Assembly (NCBI GenBank): GCA_946539945.1
Contig: CAMNHX010000086.1
Location: 1 to 6,940 of the forward strand
Direction of reading: 5' to 3'
Length of the DNA stretch: 6,940 nucleotides
From: an uncultured Desulfobulbus sp.
Lineage (GTDB): Bacteria; Desulfobacterota; Desulfobulbia; Desulfobulbales; Desulfobulbaceae
The position numbers were made by a program, and so were the translations under genes. Numbering within the stretch: the first letter of the stretch is position 1; the number at the start of each line of letters is the position of its first letter. The notes under the pieces are model-generated. The model worked only from the letters and a program-made list of their open reading frames with translations. It had not been told where the DNA came from and searched no databases. Below, piece by piece: positions 1 through 6,435 of this stretch.

Positions 1-2058
1 GGCCTCTGCCAGACTGCCCGCAATGGCAGCCACAGTGTCGCAGTCGCCGCCCAGAGAAAGCGCAAGCTGGATGCAATGCACAAAGCTCTCACTCTCCAGA
101 AAGGCCAGCAATGCCGCTGGAACCGTGCCTCTGGCAGAGGGGTTGAAGGCGTGAATGGGGCGCAGGGCGGCAAGCGTGCAGTGCAGGTTGCAACTGGCCT
201 GGGCAAAGCGCAGGAGATCCTGCTTGTTGCCCCCGCTCTTCAGAATGTAGATGCAGGCGGCAACTACGCTGGCCGCCTCCAGCGCTTCCGCAGTCTGGTA
301 GCTGACCTGCGCGGCCAAGCGCCCGAAAAGCTGGGCCTCGGCAAGACTGGTCGCGTACCAGCCGGGAAAGGCCACGCGCATGGCTGCACCGTTTTCAAAG
401 TAGCGGTAGTTGTCAAAGCCGCTGTGCCCCTGATCCCCGCGCAGACCAGCCCGATAGATCCGGGCATAACGGCGGACAGAGGAAAGCATCTCCTGCCGCA
501 GCCGGTCCTGCATTTCAACAGAGGCAGACAGCCCACTGCGACCCGTCTGGGCAATGCCAGCCAAAAGCCCTTCTGCCACGGCGCAGTTCAACACGCTTTC
601 ATCGGTGAAGTGGCTTTCCGGTTCAATGAGCGTTTCCGGCATGGTCTTGTCAAAAGCGCCTTCCCGACAGGACCCGGCCAGATCGCCAATCACCACACCC
701 AAAAGGGCATAAGGCGGGGCTGGTTCCGCGCTGACCAAGGCTTCCGGCGTTTCAAGCGCACTGGGCCAGACGCACTCGCAGGCAAGCGGTGCATCACTGG
801 TCTTCTTGCCCAATCGCCAGAGTCCCTCCCTTTGGAAGGCGCTTGCCGCCTGACGCATGACCCCCAAAAGCCTGTCGTCCAACTTGTTTGCCGCCTCTGC
901 CTGCAGGGCGCGGGAAATGCTGTAATGCGCTTCAGCCAAGGCCCCGGCAGTGGCAGCCAAAGTGTCGGAATCACCGCCCATGGAAATGGCCAGCTGCAGG
1001 CAATGCTCAAAGCTGGCGCTCTCCAGAAAGCAGACCAGGGCCACAGTCAGGGTTGCCTTGGCCGTGATGTTGAAGGCGTGGATGGGTCGCAGCGCATCTA
1101 GGGTAAAGTGCAAGTCATACTGCGCCCCGGCGTAGCGCAGGACTTCCCGCTTGCCGCCTCCCTGTTTCAGGAGATGGATGCAACCGCAGAGCAGGGCTGC
1201 TGCCTCTTCTGCCTCTGGGTGGTTGTGCGTGGGCCGCGCTGTGAGGCGACCAAACAGCTCGGCTTCAGCAAGGCTTGTCGCGTACCAGCCGGCAAAACTG
1301 GCCCGCATCACTGCACCGTTGCCAAAACTGCCGTAGCCGGCAAGCGAGTCACCAGCTGCCCACTTTCTGAAACTGCCGCCATAGCCCCGATGTGGATATG
1401 CACGGGCAAAGTCCTTGATGGCCCGGGCGATTGCCTCCACCACCCGGGTCTGCTTTTTCGCGGATCTCGCCAGCCCCTTGCGGCCCGTGTTCTCGATACC
1501 AGCCAGCAAGCCCTCTGCCACTGCGCAGGAAAGCACGGTGTCATCGGTGAAACGGCTGTGCTGGCCGATGAGCAGGGCTGGCAAAACCTTGTCGTACCTG
1601 CCCTCGTAAGTGGACCCGGCAATGTCGCCAATAACCGCGCCCAGAAGCGCGAGGTCCGCGCCTGCCTCTGGTTCCGCGCTCTGCAGGCAGGACTTGTCCG
1701 CACTCTCCCAGTCACCGTCGCGCACCTCGCGAACCAGGCGCAGTACCGCGTGATCCGGCAGGTTTTTCAGGCGGTGGATGAGTTCGGCAAAGAGTTGGGG
1801 TCTTTGCATGATCACCTCCTGCAGTTCCTTGGAAATTTTGCCGGACATGGCCAGCAAAACATCCGGGTCAAGGCCCAGATCAAGGGCCAGGGCACGGGTT
1901 TTTTCCTCGGAGAGCGGGGCGCGTTCACCGCGCTCCAGCTTGCTCAAGTACGACGGTTCCACGCCGATGCGGCTGGCAACCTGACGCAGGGAAAAGGACT
2001 TGTCGCTTTCCAGAAGAAAGAGACGACGACTGTGGATGAATTCGGCAAGTGTTGTCAT
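1..2058 (-). CDS. XRE HTH - tandem ADP-ribosylglycohydrolase fusion protein (C-terminus beyond the window)
   Basis: Reading the minus strand from the ATG at 2058, 686 codons are open without a stop to the left edge, so the gene is 3'-truncated. Residues 5-65 form an XRE-type helix-turn-helix (LRQVASRIG at 24-32, then the recognition-helix pattern SYLSKLERGER). Two DraG/ADPRH-like domains follow. Domain 1 (about 140-377) has GDIAGS 144-149, FTDDT 170-174, GNGAVMR 246-252 and GGDSDT 361-366, which are the family's metal and ADP-ribose binding signatures. Domain 2 (about 454 onward) repeats them as GDLAGS 458-463, FTDES 484-488, ENGAAMR 555-561 and GGDCDT 670-675. The offset between domains is a constant 314 and then 309 residues, which indicates an internal duplication; by eye about half the residues match. 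Family knowledge: such enzymes release ADP-ribose from modified proteins, nucleic acids or small molecules. The substrate here is unknown. I infer a cytoplasmic DNA-binding protein that senses or removes ADP-ribose and may regulate the divergent mcrBC operon. There is no Shine-Dalgarno before the ATG. Domain calls are firm; the role is not. Confidence 0.88.
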   Translation of the reverse strand, partial: MTTLAEFIHSRRLFLLESDKSFSLRQVASRIGVEPSYLSKLERGERAPLSEEKTRALALDLGLDPDVLLAMSGKISKELQEVIMQRPQLFAELIHRLKNLPDHAVLRLVREVRDGDWESADKSCLQSAEPEAGADLALLGAVIGDIAGSTYEGRYDKVLPALLIGQHSRFTDDTVLSCAVAEGLLAGIENTGRKGLARSAKKQTRVVEAIARAIKDFARAYPHRGYGGSFRKWAAGDSLAGYGSFGNGAVMRASFAGWYATSLAEAELFGRLTARPTHNHPEAEEAAALLCGCIHLLKQGGGKREVLRYAGAQYDLHFTLDALRPIHAFNITAKATLTVALVCFLESASFEHCLQLAISMGGDSDTLAATAGALAEAHYSISRALQAEAANKLDDRLLGVMRQAASAFQREGLWRLGKKTSDAPLACECVWPSALETPEALVSAEPAPPYALLGVVIGDLAGSCREGAFDKTMPETLIEPESHFTDESVLNCAVAEGLLAGIAQTGRSGLSASVEMQDRLRQEMLSSVRRYARIYRAGLRGDQGHSGFDNYRYFENGAAMRVAFPGWYATSLAEAQLFGRLAAQVSYQTAEALEAASVVAACIYILKSGGNKQDLLRFAQASCNLHCTLAALRPIHAFNPSARGTVPAALLAFLESESFVHCIQLALSLGGDCDTVAAIAGSLAEA

Positions 2059-2063
2059 GGTGT

Positions 2064-2081
2064 GTGTATCATACAGTACAC
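2064..2081. promoter_or_regulatory. Candidate autoregulatory operator (18-bp palindrome over the -10)
   Basis: GTGTA (2064-2068) and TACAC (2077-2081) are perfect inverted arms separated by 8 bases. The element spans the whole -10 hexamer of the minus-strand promoter. XRE-type proteins bind short dyads as dimers and often repress their own promoters, so this is the natural candidate site for the HTH encoded immediately downstream. It lies about 145 bases before the mcrB start. The assignment is inferred from position and symmetry only. Confidence 0.45.
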
Positions 2082-2096
2082 GTTTTGGGATGTCAA
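2068..2096 (-). promoter_or_regulatory. Strong sigma-70 promoter of the XRE-ADPRG gene, likely giving a leaderless mRNA
   Basis: On the minus strand TTGACA (2096-2091) is followed after exactly 17 bases by TATGAT (2073-2068), a 6/6 and 5/6 match to the sigma-70 consensus. The expected +1 is near 2061, only about three bases before the ATG at 2058-2056. The intervening bases (ACACACACC) contain no Shine-Dalgarno. The transcript should therefore be leaderless or nearly so, as for the lambda cI transcript made from PRM. Confidence 0.8.
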
Positions 2097-2213
2097 GGAA
2101 GCGCCCGGACCTGCCTCTTGAAAAGTGGCGTTCCGGGCGGGTAAGGTGCTTTTCGCAGGTTTGGCGCGATCATCCTGTCATTCTGAAGCGCTTTTGTGTT
2201 TTACGCAAGAACC

Positions 2214-2229
2214 GAGGAGAAAGAGCATG
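2214..2229 (+). promoter_or_regulatory. mcrB ribosome binding site (decides the start)
   Basis: GAGGAG at 2214-2219 lies 7 bases before the ATG at 2227. The frame stays open upstream to a GTG at 2125, but that GTG has no Shine-Dalgarno and the extra residues resemble no domain. The 2227 ATG is therefore preferred. I found no convincing plus-strand promoter in 2082-2213; the best pair, TTGAAA at 2118 with a 3/6 -10 at 2142, is weak. Confidence 0.8.
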
Positions 2230-4413
2230 GAAGAGAGAGCCGCAACACGCGGCCCGTGCTGGTTTGTTGGTCCCATGTATGCCAAGGGCGTGGAGCAAAG
2301 CGCCCGTTTTGTGCAGGAGGGCGTTTGGCAGTACCTGTACGAGGAAAAGTATCATGAAAAATACCGGGAGGCGATCCTGTCCATCAGGGCAGGCGACCGC
2401 ATTGCCCTCAAGATTCCGGGAGTCAGGAAGCAGGGCCTGCCCTTTGACAATCGCGGCAAGGATGTGGCCTTCATGACCATCCCGGCCATTGGCACAGTCA
2501 CGGAAAACCTGGGCGATGGCCGGAACCTGAAAGTCGCCTGGCAGACCCTGAACCCGCCCCGCGAGTGGTACTTTCACACGCACCTGCGCACGGTCTGGCG
2601 GGTTATGCCCAGTTCTTGGCACGCGCAAAACCTGATTGCCTTTGCCTTTGAAGGCAAGGCGCAGGATATGGATCGCTTCCGCAATGCCCCCTACTGGCGC
2701 GACCGCTTTGGCGACAAGGAAGCCCGTTTTCAGTGGACGCGCTTTTATGAGACTTTTGCCGACAAACTTCTCGAATTCCGAAACCGCAGGGACGAACTAC
2801 TTGACGGAATCCGTGCCGTAGCCGAGAGCAATCCAGACCTGCCCACCTCCGCCTTGACGGATCATCTGCCCGACGGCGCTATCGTCCCGCTTGCAGACAT
2901 CTGCCCCTTTACGGTCATGGGACTCTTCAACCGGCGCATCAAAACGGAACACCGCCAGACCATAGCCGGAGAACTGGGCGCTTTTCTCGGCGTGGAAGAG
3001 GCTATTCCAGAAGGTTTTGAGGGTATCCCGGTGCTCAATAACCTGAAGTCCTGGTTTTTCGCCGTCGCTGATTCCCGTAAGCCTGACGATATCGACATCC
3101 TGTGGGAGATTTTTGCCCAAGGTCTTGCCTTGGCTGGAACTGAAAACGAAAGCGTCCGCCAGTCCTTTGTCGAAGCCTATGACCGGGCGCTGGCAGTCAA
3201 GGGCGTGAAGTGGAACCTGGGCATTGGCCTCTACTGGATCAGACCCTGGACCTTTCCGCCTCTGGACGGCAAGACCAGAGCCTATATCGAAAACAAACTC
3301 CATATCCCCATCGGGACGCACGGCCCCGGAAAGATCAGCAGCGGCAGTGACTATCTCAAACTGCTGGGCGATCTCAACACCCGCTTTGAAGAGGAAAACT
3401 ACCCGGTTCATTCCCCGCCTGAATTGAGCCTGTCAGCCTGGCTGTCCAAGGAGGAACCTGCCGCTGACCCGGACGGGGAGGAAAGCAGCCCGCCAGACAT
3501 TCCGGCTGAACCTGTCTTGCCGTATTACACTGTGGAAGACATTATGGCAGAGGGCTGTTTTCTGGACCAGGAGAGCCTTCTCGATATGCTGGACCGCCTG
3601 CGGAACAAGAAAAACCTCATCCTTCAGGGACCGCCGGGCACGGGCAAGACCTGGCTGGCCAAGCGTCTGGCCTTTGCCCTGATGGAGCATCGGGACGAGA
3701 GCCGCCTTCTGGCAGTCCAGTTCCATCCGAACCTCTCCTATGAGGACTTCATCCGGGGCTGGCGACCAAGTGGGGAAGGCAAACTCACCTTGGCAGACGG
3801 TCCCTTCATGGAGATGGTTACAGCAGCAGCGCAAGACCCGCAGCAGGTTTATGTTGTGGTGATTGAAGAGATCAACCGGGGCAATCCCGCGCAGATCTTC
3901 GGCGAAATGCTGACCCTGCTCGAAGCAGACAAACGCACGCCAGACGAGGCACTGGCGCTTTCTACCAAGCGCACGCCAGACGAGCGGGTTTTTATCCCGG
4001 ACAACCTCCACCTCATCGGCACGATGAACATTGCAGACCGTTCTCTTGCCTTGGTGGATCTGGCCCTGCGCCGCCGTTTCGCCTTTGTGGAACTGGAACC
4101 TGTGTTCGGGACGCCTTGGCGCTCCTGGGTGGCGAAAACAAACGGCATTGACGAGGCGGTTCTGGCAATCATCGAGGAGCGCCTCACTGACCTGAACCAA
4201 AACATTGCCGAGGATGCCGGTCTGGGGCCGCAGTTCAGGATTGGACACAGCTATGTCACCCCGCCTGCAGGCGGGAAGATCGAGGACGGTTGGGACTGGT
4301 TCCGCCGGATTGTGGAGACAGAGATCGGCCCGCTTCTGGACGAGTACTGGTACGATGCCCCGGAAAAGGCGCGGGACGCGAAAAAGCGCCTGCTGAAGGA
4401 GTGGTCATGCTGA
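2227..4413 (+). CDS. mcrB: McrB-like AAA+ GTPase subunit of a type IV restriction system, with EVE-like N-terminal region
   Basis: A 728-residue protein. The AAA+ core carries Walker A GPPGTGKT (468-475), Walker B VVVIEEINRGN (543-553), the McrB-family signature MNIADRS (600-606; MNTADRS in E. coli McrB) and an arginine-finger-like LRRRF (614-618). E. coli McrB is about 460 residues, so the extra length is N-terminal. Residues 10-160 (CWFVG at 11-15, EWYF at 113-116, VWRV at 123-126) look like an EVE/PUA-type module, a fold used to bind modified bases. Residues 160-405 form a second conserved-looking region with WIRPW at 337-341, which I cannot name. An acidic, proline-rich linker (about 408-435) joins this to the AAA+ core. 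Family role: McrB hexamers recognise modified DNA, use GTP to translocate, and activate McrC for cleavage. mcrC lies further down the operon, separated by hicAB. The stop overlaps an ATG at 4407. The reader specificity cannot be deduced. Confidence 0.93.
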   Translation: MEERAATRGPCWFVGPMYAKGVEQSARFVQEGVWQYLYEEKYHEKYREAILSIRAGDRIALKIPGVRKQGLPFDNRGKDVAFMTIPAIGTVTENLGDGRNLKVAWQTLNPPREWYFHTHLRTVWRVMPSSWHAQNLIAFAFEGKAQDMDRFRNAPYWRDRFGDKEARFQWTRFYETFADKLLEFRNRRDELLDGIRAVAESNPDLPTSALTDHLPDGAIVPLADICPFTVMGLFNRRIKTEHRQTIAGELGAFLGVEEAIPEGFEGIPVLNNLKSWFFAVADSRKPDDIDILWEIFAQGLALAGTENESVRQSFVEAYDRALAVKGVKWNLGIGLYWIRPWTFPPLDGKTRAYIENKLHIPIGTHGPGKISSGSDYLKLLGDLNTRFEEENYPVHSPPELSLSAWLSKEEPAADPDGEESSPPDIPAEPVLPYYTVEDIMAEGCFLDQESLLDMLDRLRNKKNLILQGPPGTGKTWLAKRLAFALMEHRDESRLLAVQFHPNLSYEDFIRGWRPSGEGKLTLADGPFMEMVTAAAQDPQQVYVVVIEEINRGNPAQIFGEMLTLLEADKRTPDEALALSTKRTPDERVFIPDNLHLIGTMNIADRSLALVDLALRRRFAFVELEPVFGTPWRSWVAKTNGIDEAVLAIIEERLTDLNQNIAEDAGLGPQFRIGHSYVTPPAGGKIEDGWDWFRRIVETEIGPLLDEYWYDAPEKARDAKKRLLKEWSC
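3934..3984 (+). repeat. Short in-frame direct repeat inside mcrB
   Basis: CGCACGCCAGACGAG occurs at 3934-3948 and 3970-3984, offset by 36 bases. It encodes RTPDE twice (residues 570-574 and 582-586) in the loop between Walker B and the MNIADRS signature. The frame is kept and the length is normal for the family. It may be a local duplication or a chance similarity in a variable loop. Confidence 0.6.
4395..4409 (+). promoter_or_regulatory. RBS and ATG overlapping the mcrB stop; alternative upstream hicA start
   Basis: GAAGGAG (4395-4401) sits 5 bases before an ATG at 4407 whose last bases overlap the mcrB stop (TGA 4411-4413). This is a classic coupled start. The frame runs without a stop into hicA, so initiation here would give an 87-residue HicA with a 30-residue N-terminal extension (MLNEAAFQREV...). 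A second strong RBS directly precedes the canonical hicA ATG, so both forms may be made, or the 4407 start may be a relic of the original mcrB/mcrC junction. Confidence 0.5.
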
Positions 4414-4496
4414 ACGAAGCGGCTTTTCAGCGCGAAGTTTCTTATGCTTTTCTGTGTGAAATGGGCAACGAGGAAAACGGCAGCAAGGAGGATGCC

Positions 4497-4670
4497 ATGA
4501 AGAAGAAGGACCTCGAGAAAGCGGTACAGGCAAAGGGCGCTGTTTTTTTAGGGCCTGGCGGGGGACATGACCGATGGATGAGCAAAAACGGTCACAAATT
4601 CGTGATACCGCGCCACAGAGAGATTCCACCCGGAACAGCCCAGGCGATTCTCAAACAGGCAGATATGTGA
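4497..4670 (+). CDS. hicA: HicA toxin (mRNA interferase, dsRBD-like fold)
   Basis: 57 residues from the ATG at 4497, a typical HicA size. The Shine-Dalgarno AAGGAGG (4485-4491) is 5 bases upstream. The start KKKDLEKAVQAKG matches the family's first helix. The glycine-rich GPGGGHD (19-25) carries the catalytic histidine H24, followed by W27. The C-terminal HKFVIPRHREIPPGTAQAIL pattern (33-52), ending KQADM, is the family strand-helix hallmark. HicA toxins cleave mRNA and are held inactive by HicB. All expected residues are present, so it looks functional. It lies directly downstream of mcrB (83 bases) with no convincing promoter of its own, so expression probably depends on the mcrB transcript. 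The frame also extends upstream to a coupled ATG at 4407, which would add 30 residues. Confidence 0.9.
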   Translation: MKKKDLEKAVQAKGAVFLGPGGGHDRWMSKNGHKFVIPRHREIPPGTAQAILKQADM

Positions 4671-4701
4671 GGAGGCGGAGGCTTCGGTCCCCGATACAAC
4701 T
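4670..4701 (+). promoter_or_regulatory. Structured ribosome binding site of hicB: SD, hairpin, start codon
   Basis: AGGAGG (4670-4675, its first A being the last base of the hicA stop) is 26 bases from the hicB ATG, too far for normal initiation. The intervening bases can fold into a hairpin: arm 4676-4682, loop UUCG (4683-4686), arm 4687-4693. It has five Watson-Crick pairs, one G-U and one A-C mismatch, and is capped by the very stable C(UUCG)G loop. Excluding it leaves 8 bases between SD and ATG, a near-ideal spacing. T4 genes 25 and 38 are known cases of such SD-bridging hairpins. No other SD or in-frame start explains hicB initiation. Confidence 0.55.
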
Positions 4702-5166
4702 ATGCAGGCATATTTCGGCATTTTCAGACCAGAAAAAGAGGCAGGCTGGGAAGGCTGGTACAACGTGACCTTCCCGGATGTGCCCGGTGCGATTACAGCA
4801 GGGCATGATTTGAGCGAGGCCCTGTCAATGGCAGTCGAAGCCTTGTCCATGATCTTGGGCGGTGGCCGTAAGGGGCGGGATTACACGGACCCGTCAACGT
4901 ATGAGGCTATTCAGGCAAAAGCTGCGCCGGACGATCTGGTCTTCCCGGTTATCCCGGACGAGCGCATTATCATCGCCAACAGCCCGAAAAAACGGGTGAG
5001 CGTCATGCTGCCCGGCAGCCAACTGTCGCTCATTGCCAGTATTACCAAGGACATCGAGGGGCTGGACCGTTCCAAGTTCATTTCCAAGGCCGTGGACTTT
5101 TATGTTGCCGAGAAATATCCAGAGGCTGTCGCGCTCCCTGAAGCGTCAGAGGCAGCAGAACCGTAA
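4702..5166 (+). CDS. hicB: HicB antitoxin (HicB domain plus ribbon-helix-helix-like tail)
   Basis: 154 residues. Residues 3-75 are a HicB partial RNase H-like fold: YFGIFRPE, WYNVTFPDVPGAITAG (19-34) and DLSEALSMAVEALSM (36-50). These match the family pattern of a strand followed by the D-PG-x-T-x-G turn and an amphipathic helix. Residues 98-136 (KRVSVMLPGSQLSLI, then LDRSKFISKAVDFYV) look like a ribbon-helix-helix DNA-binding unit, as in HicB proteins that autoregulate their operons. HicB binds and blocks HicA. The gene is 31 bases after hicA, and its TAA is immediately followed by the mcrC ATG. Where the DNA-binding tail acts is unclear because I see no obvious dyad or promoter upstream of hicA. 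It might act in trans at the mcrB promoter. Confidence 0.92.
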   Translation: MQAYFGIFRPEKEAGWEGWYNVTFPDVPGAITAGHDLSEALSMAVEALSMILGGGRKGRDYTDPSTYEAIQAKAAPDDLVFPVIPDERIIIANSPKKRVSVMLPGSQLSLIASITKDIEGLDRSKFISKAVDFYVAEKYPEAVALPEASEAAEP

Positions 5167-6270
5167 ATGGACCTGGACTCTCTCCCGGGAACACGGCTGA
5201 TTGAGGGGATCCCGGTGCGCAACCTGTGGCTCCTCATGCTCTACGCCTCGCCCCTGTTCCGGGAACTGGACAGGAGCAGCAAAACTTTTGCGGTGGAAGA
5301 GAACACGGATGAAATCCCGGATCTGGTCGCGCAGATCCTCTGCCGTCGGGTGGAGCGCCGCATCCGGCGCAATCTGCACTACGGCTATCAACAAAGGGAG
5401 GCTGAACTGGACCGGGTGCGCGGGCACATCGATTTTCTGTCCACAGAACGCCACGCGCTGCTCGCACGCGGCAAGGTGGCCTGCCGTTTTGAAGAGCTGA
5501 CCGTCAACACTGCCCGCAACCGCTACGTGCGGGAAGCTTTGGAGAGCCTTGCCACCCGGCTCACCGACCCTGCTTTGGCGCACCGTTGCCGGACGCTGGC
5601 AACAGCCCTGCGGCGCATGGGCGTCACTGGTGAAAGACCAAGCCGGGGTGAAGAGGCAGCCATCCACTGTTTTGGGCGGCACGATGCTGATGATCGCTCC
5701 ATGGTGGCAGCAGCCCGGCTGGCCTTTGATCTCGCCCTGCCCACAGAGGAGGCAGGACTCCATGCCCTGTCCTCGCCGGACAAGGATATTCACTGGATAC
5801 GGAAACTGTACGAGAAGGGCATTGCCGGATTTTACGATGTCCTCCTGTCGCCCCAGGGCTGGCGGGTTCGGGCCGGAACCTGGATACGCTGGCAGATTGC
5901 CGACAAGACGCCGGGCATTGACGCCATTTTGCCCCAGATGCGTACAGACCTTGTCCTTGACCGTCCAGCCACAGGACGCCGTATCGTCATTGACACCAAG
6001 TTCAACAGGATTCTGACTGCGGGCCAGTACCGGGAAAACAGCCTGCGCAGTGGCTATCTCTATCAAATCTATGCCTATTTGCGCTCACAGGAGGGGAGGG
6101 AGGACGATCCGTTGGCAGAGAGGGCAAGCGGTCTGCTGCTGCATCCGGTGGTGGGAGAGGAAGTGGATGAGCGGGTGTGTATCCAGAATCATGTCATCCG
6201 CTTTGCTACAGTGGATTTGAGCGCAAAGGCCAGGGCAATCAGAAGCCGCTTGCAGGAGCTTGTCAGGTGA
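5167..6270 (+). CDS. mcrC: McrC nuclease subunit of the McrBC restriction system
   Basis: 367 residues, close to E. coli McrC (about 350). The N-terminal IPVRNLWLLMLYAS (15-28) is the characteristic McrC opening. ELDRVRGHIDFL and ARGKVACRFEELTVNTARNRYV in the first half are also typical. The C-terminal PD-(D/E)XK nuclease has TD at 260-261, DTK at 276-278 (D261, D276 and K278 as metal and catalytic residues) and a following YLYQIYAYL helix with Q300, so the active site looks intact. McrC cuts DNA when activated by the GTP-driven McrB hexamer. The ATG directly follows the hicB TAA, with only a weak GAGG 14 bases upstream, so its translation probably depends on ribosomes finishing hicB. It is the last gene of the operon. 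Confidence 0.93.
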   Translation: MDLDSLPGTRLIEGIPVRNLWLLMLYASPLFRELDRSSKTFAVEENTDEIPDLVAQILCRRVERRIRRNLHYGYQQREAELDRVRGHIDFLSTERHALLARGKVACRFEELTVNTARNRYVREALESLATRLTDPALAHRCRTLATALRRMGVTGERPSRGEEAAIHCFGRHDADDRSMVAAARLAFDLALPTEEAGLHALSSPDKDIHWIRKLYEKGIAGFYDVLLSPQGWRVRAGTWIRWQIADKTPGIDAILPQMRTDLVLDRPATGRRIVIDTKFNRILTAGQYRENSLRSGYLYQIYAYLRSQEGREDDPLAERASGLLLHPVVGEEVDERVCIQNHVIRFATVDLSAKARAIRSRLQELVR

Positions 6271-6435
6271 AGGCTGTCAGGCTTTGGCAAGGAACCGGGG
6301 AGGAAGAGGGCATGGAAGACTCCGCCTTGAGCGCCAGTGCCCGGATGTGCCTTGTATGGGCCTTTGGGGACTTTGCGACCTGCTTCCCTCGAAAAACGGT
6401 AGAGCGCCAAAAAAATGTGCATGGTAGGGCGTCTG

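Noticed and set aside
2061..2080. LexA/SOS box near the regulator promoter (TACTGTATG on the minus strand)
   Set aside because: Only one half-site matches; the partner at the required CTGT-N8-ACAG spacing is missing.
76..2121. Two long plus-strand frames (76-1101 and 1108-2121)
   Set aside because: They are exactly antisense, codon on codon, to the XRE-ADPRG gene, whose minus-strand translation carries clear family motifs. The plus translations resemble nothing and have no convincing RBS.
2125..2226. GTG at 2125 as the mcrB start
   Set aside because: No Shine-Dalgarno and no domain-like sequence in the added 34 residues; the ATG at 2227 has GAGGAG at 7 bases.
3433..4248. Minus-strand 271-codon frame inside mcrB
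   Set aside because: Shadow of the strongly supported AAA+ domain on the other strand; its translation has no recognisable motif.
5146..6066. Minus-strand 306-codon frame inside mcrC
   Set aside because: Antisense to mcrC, whose N-terminal and PD-(D/E)XK motifs are clear.
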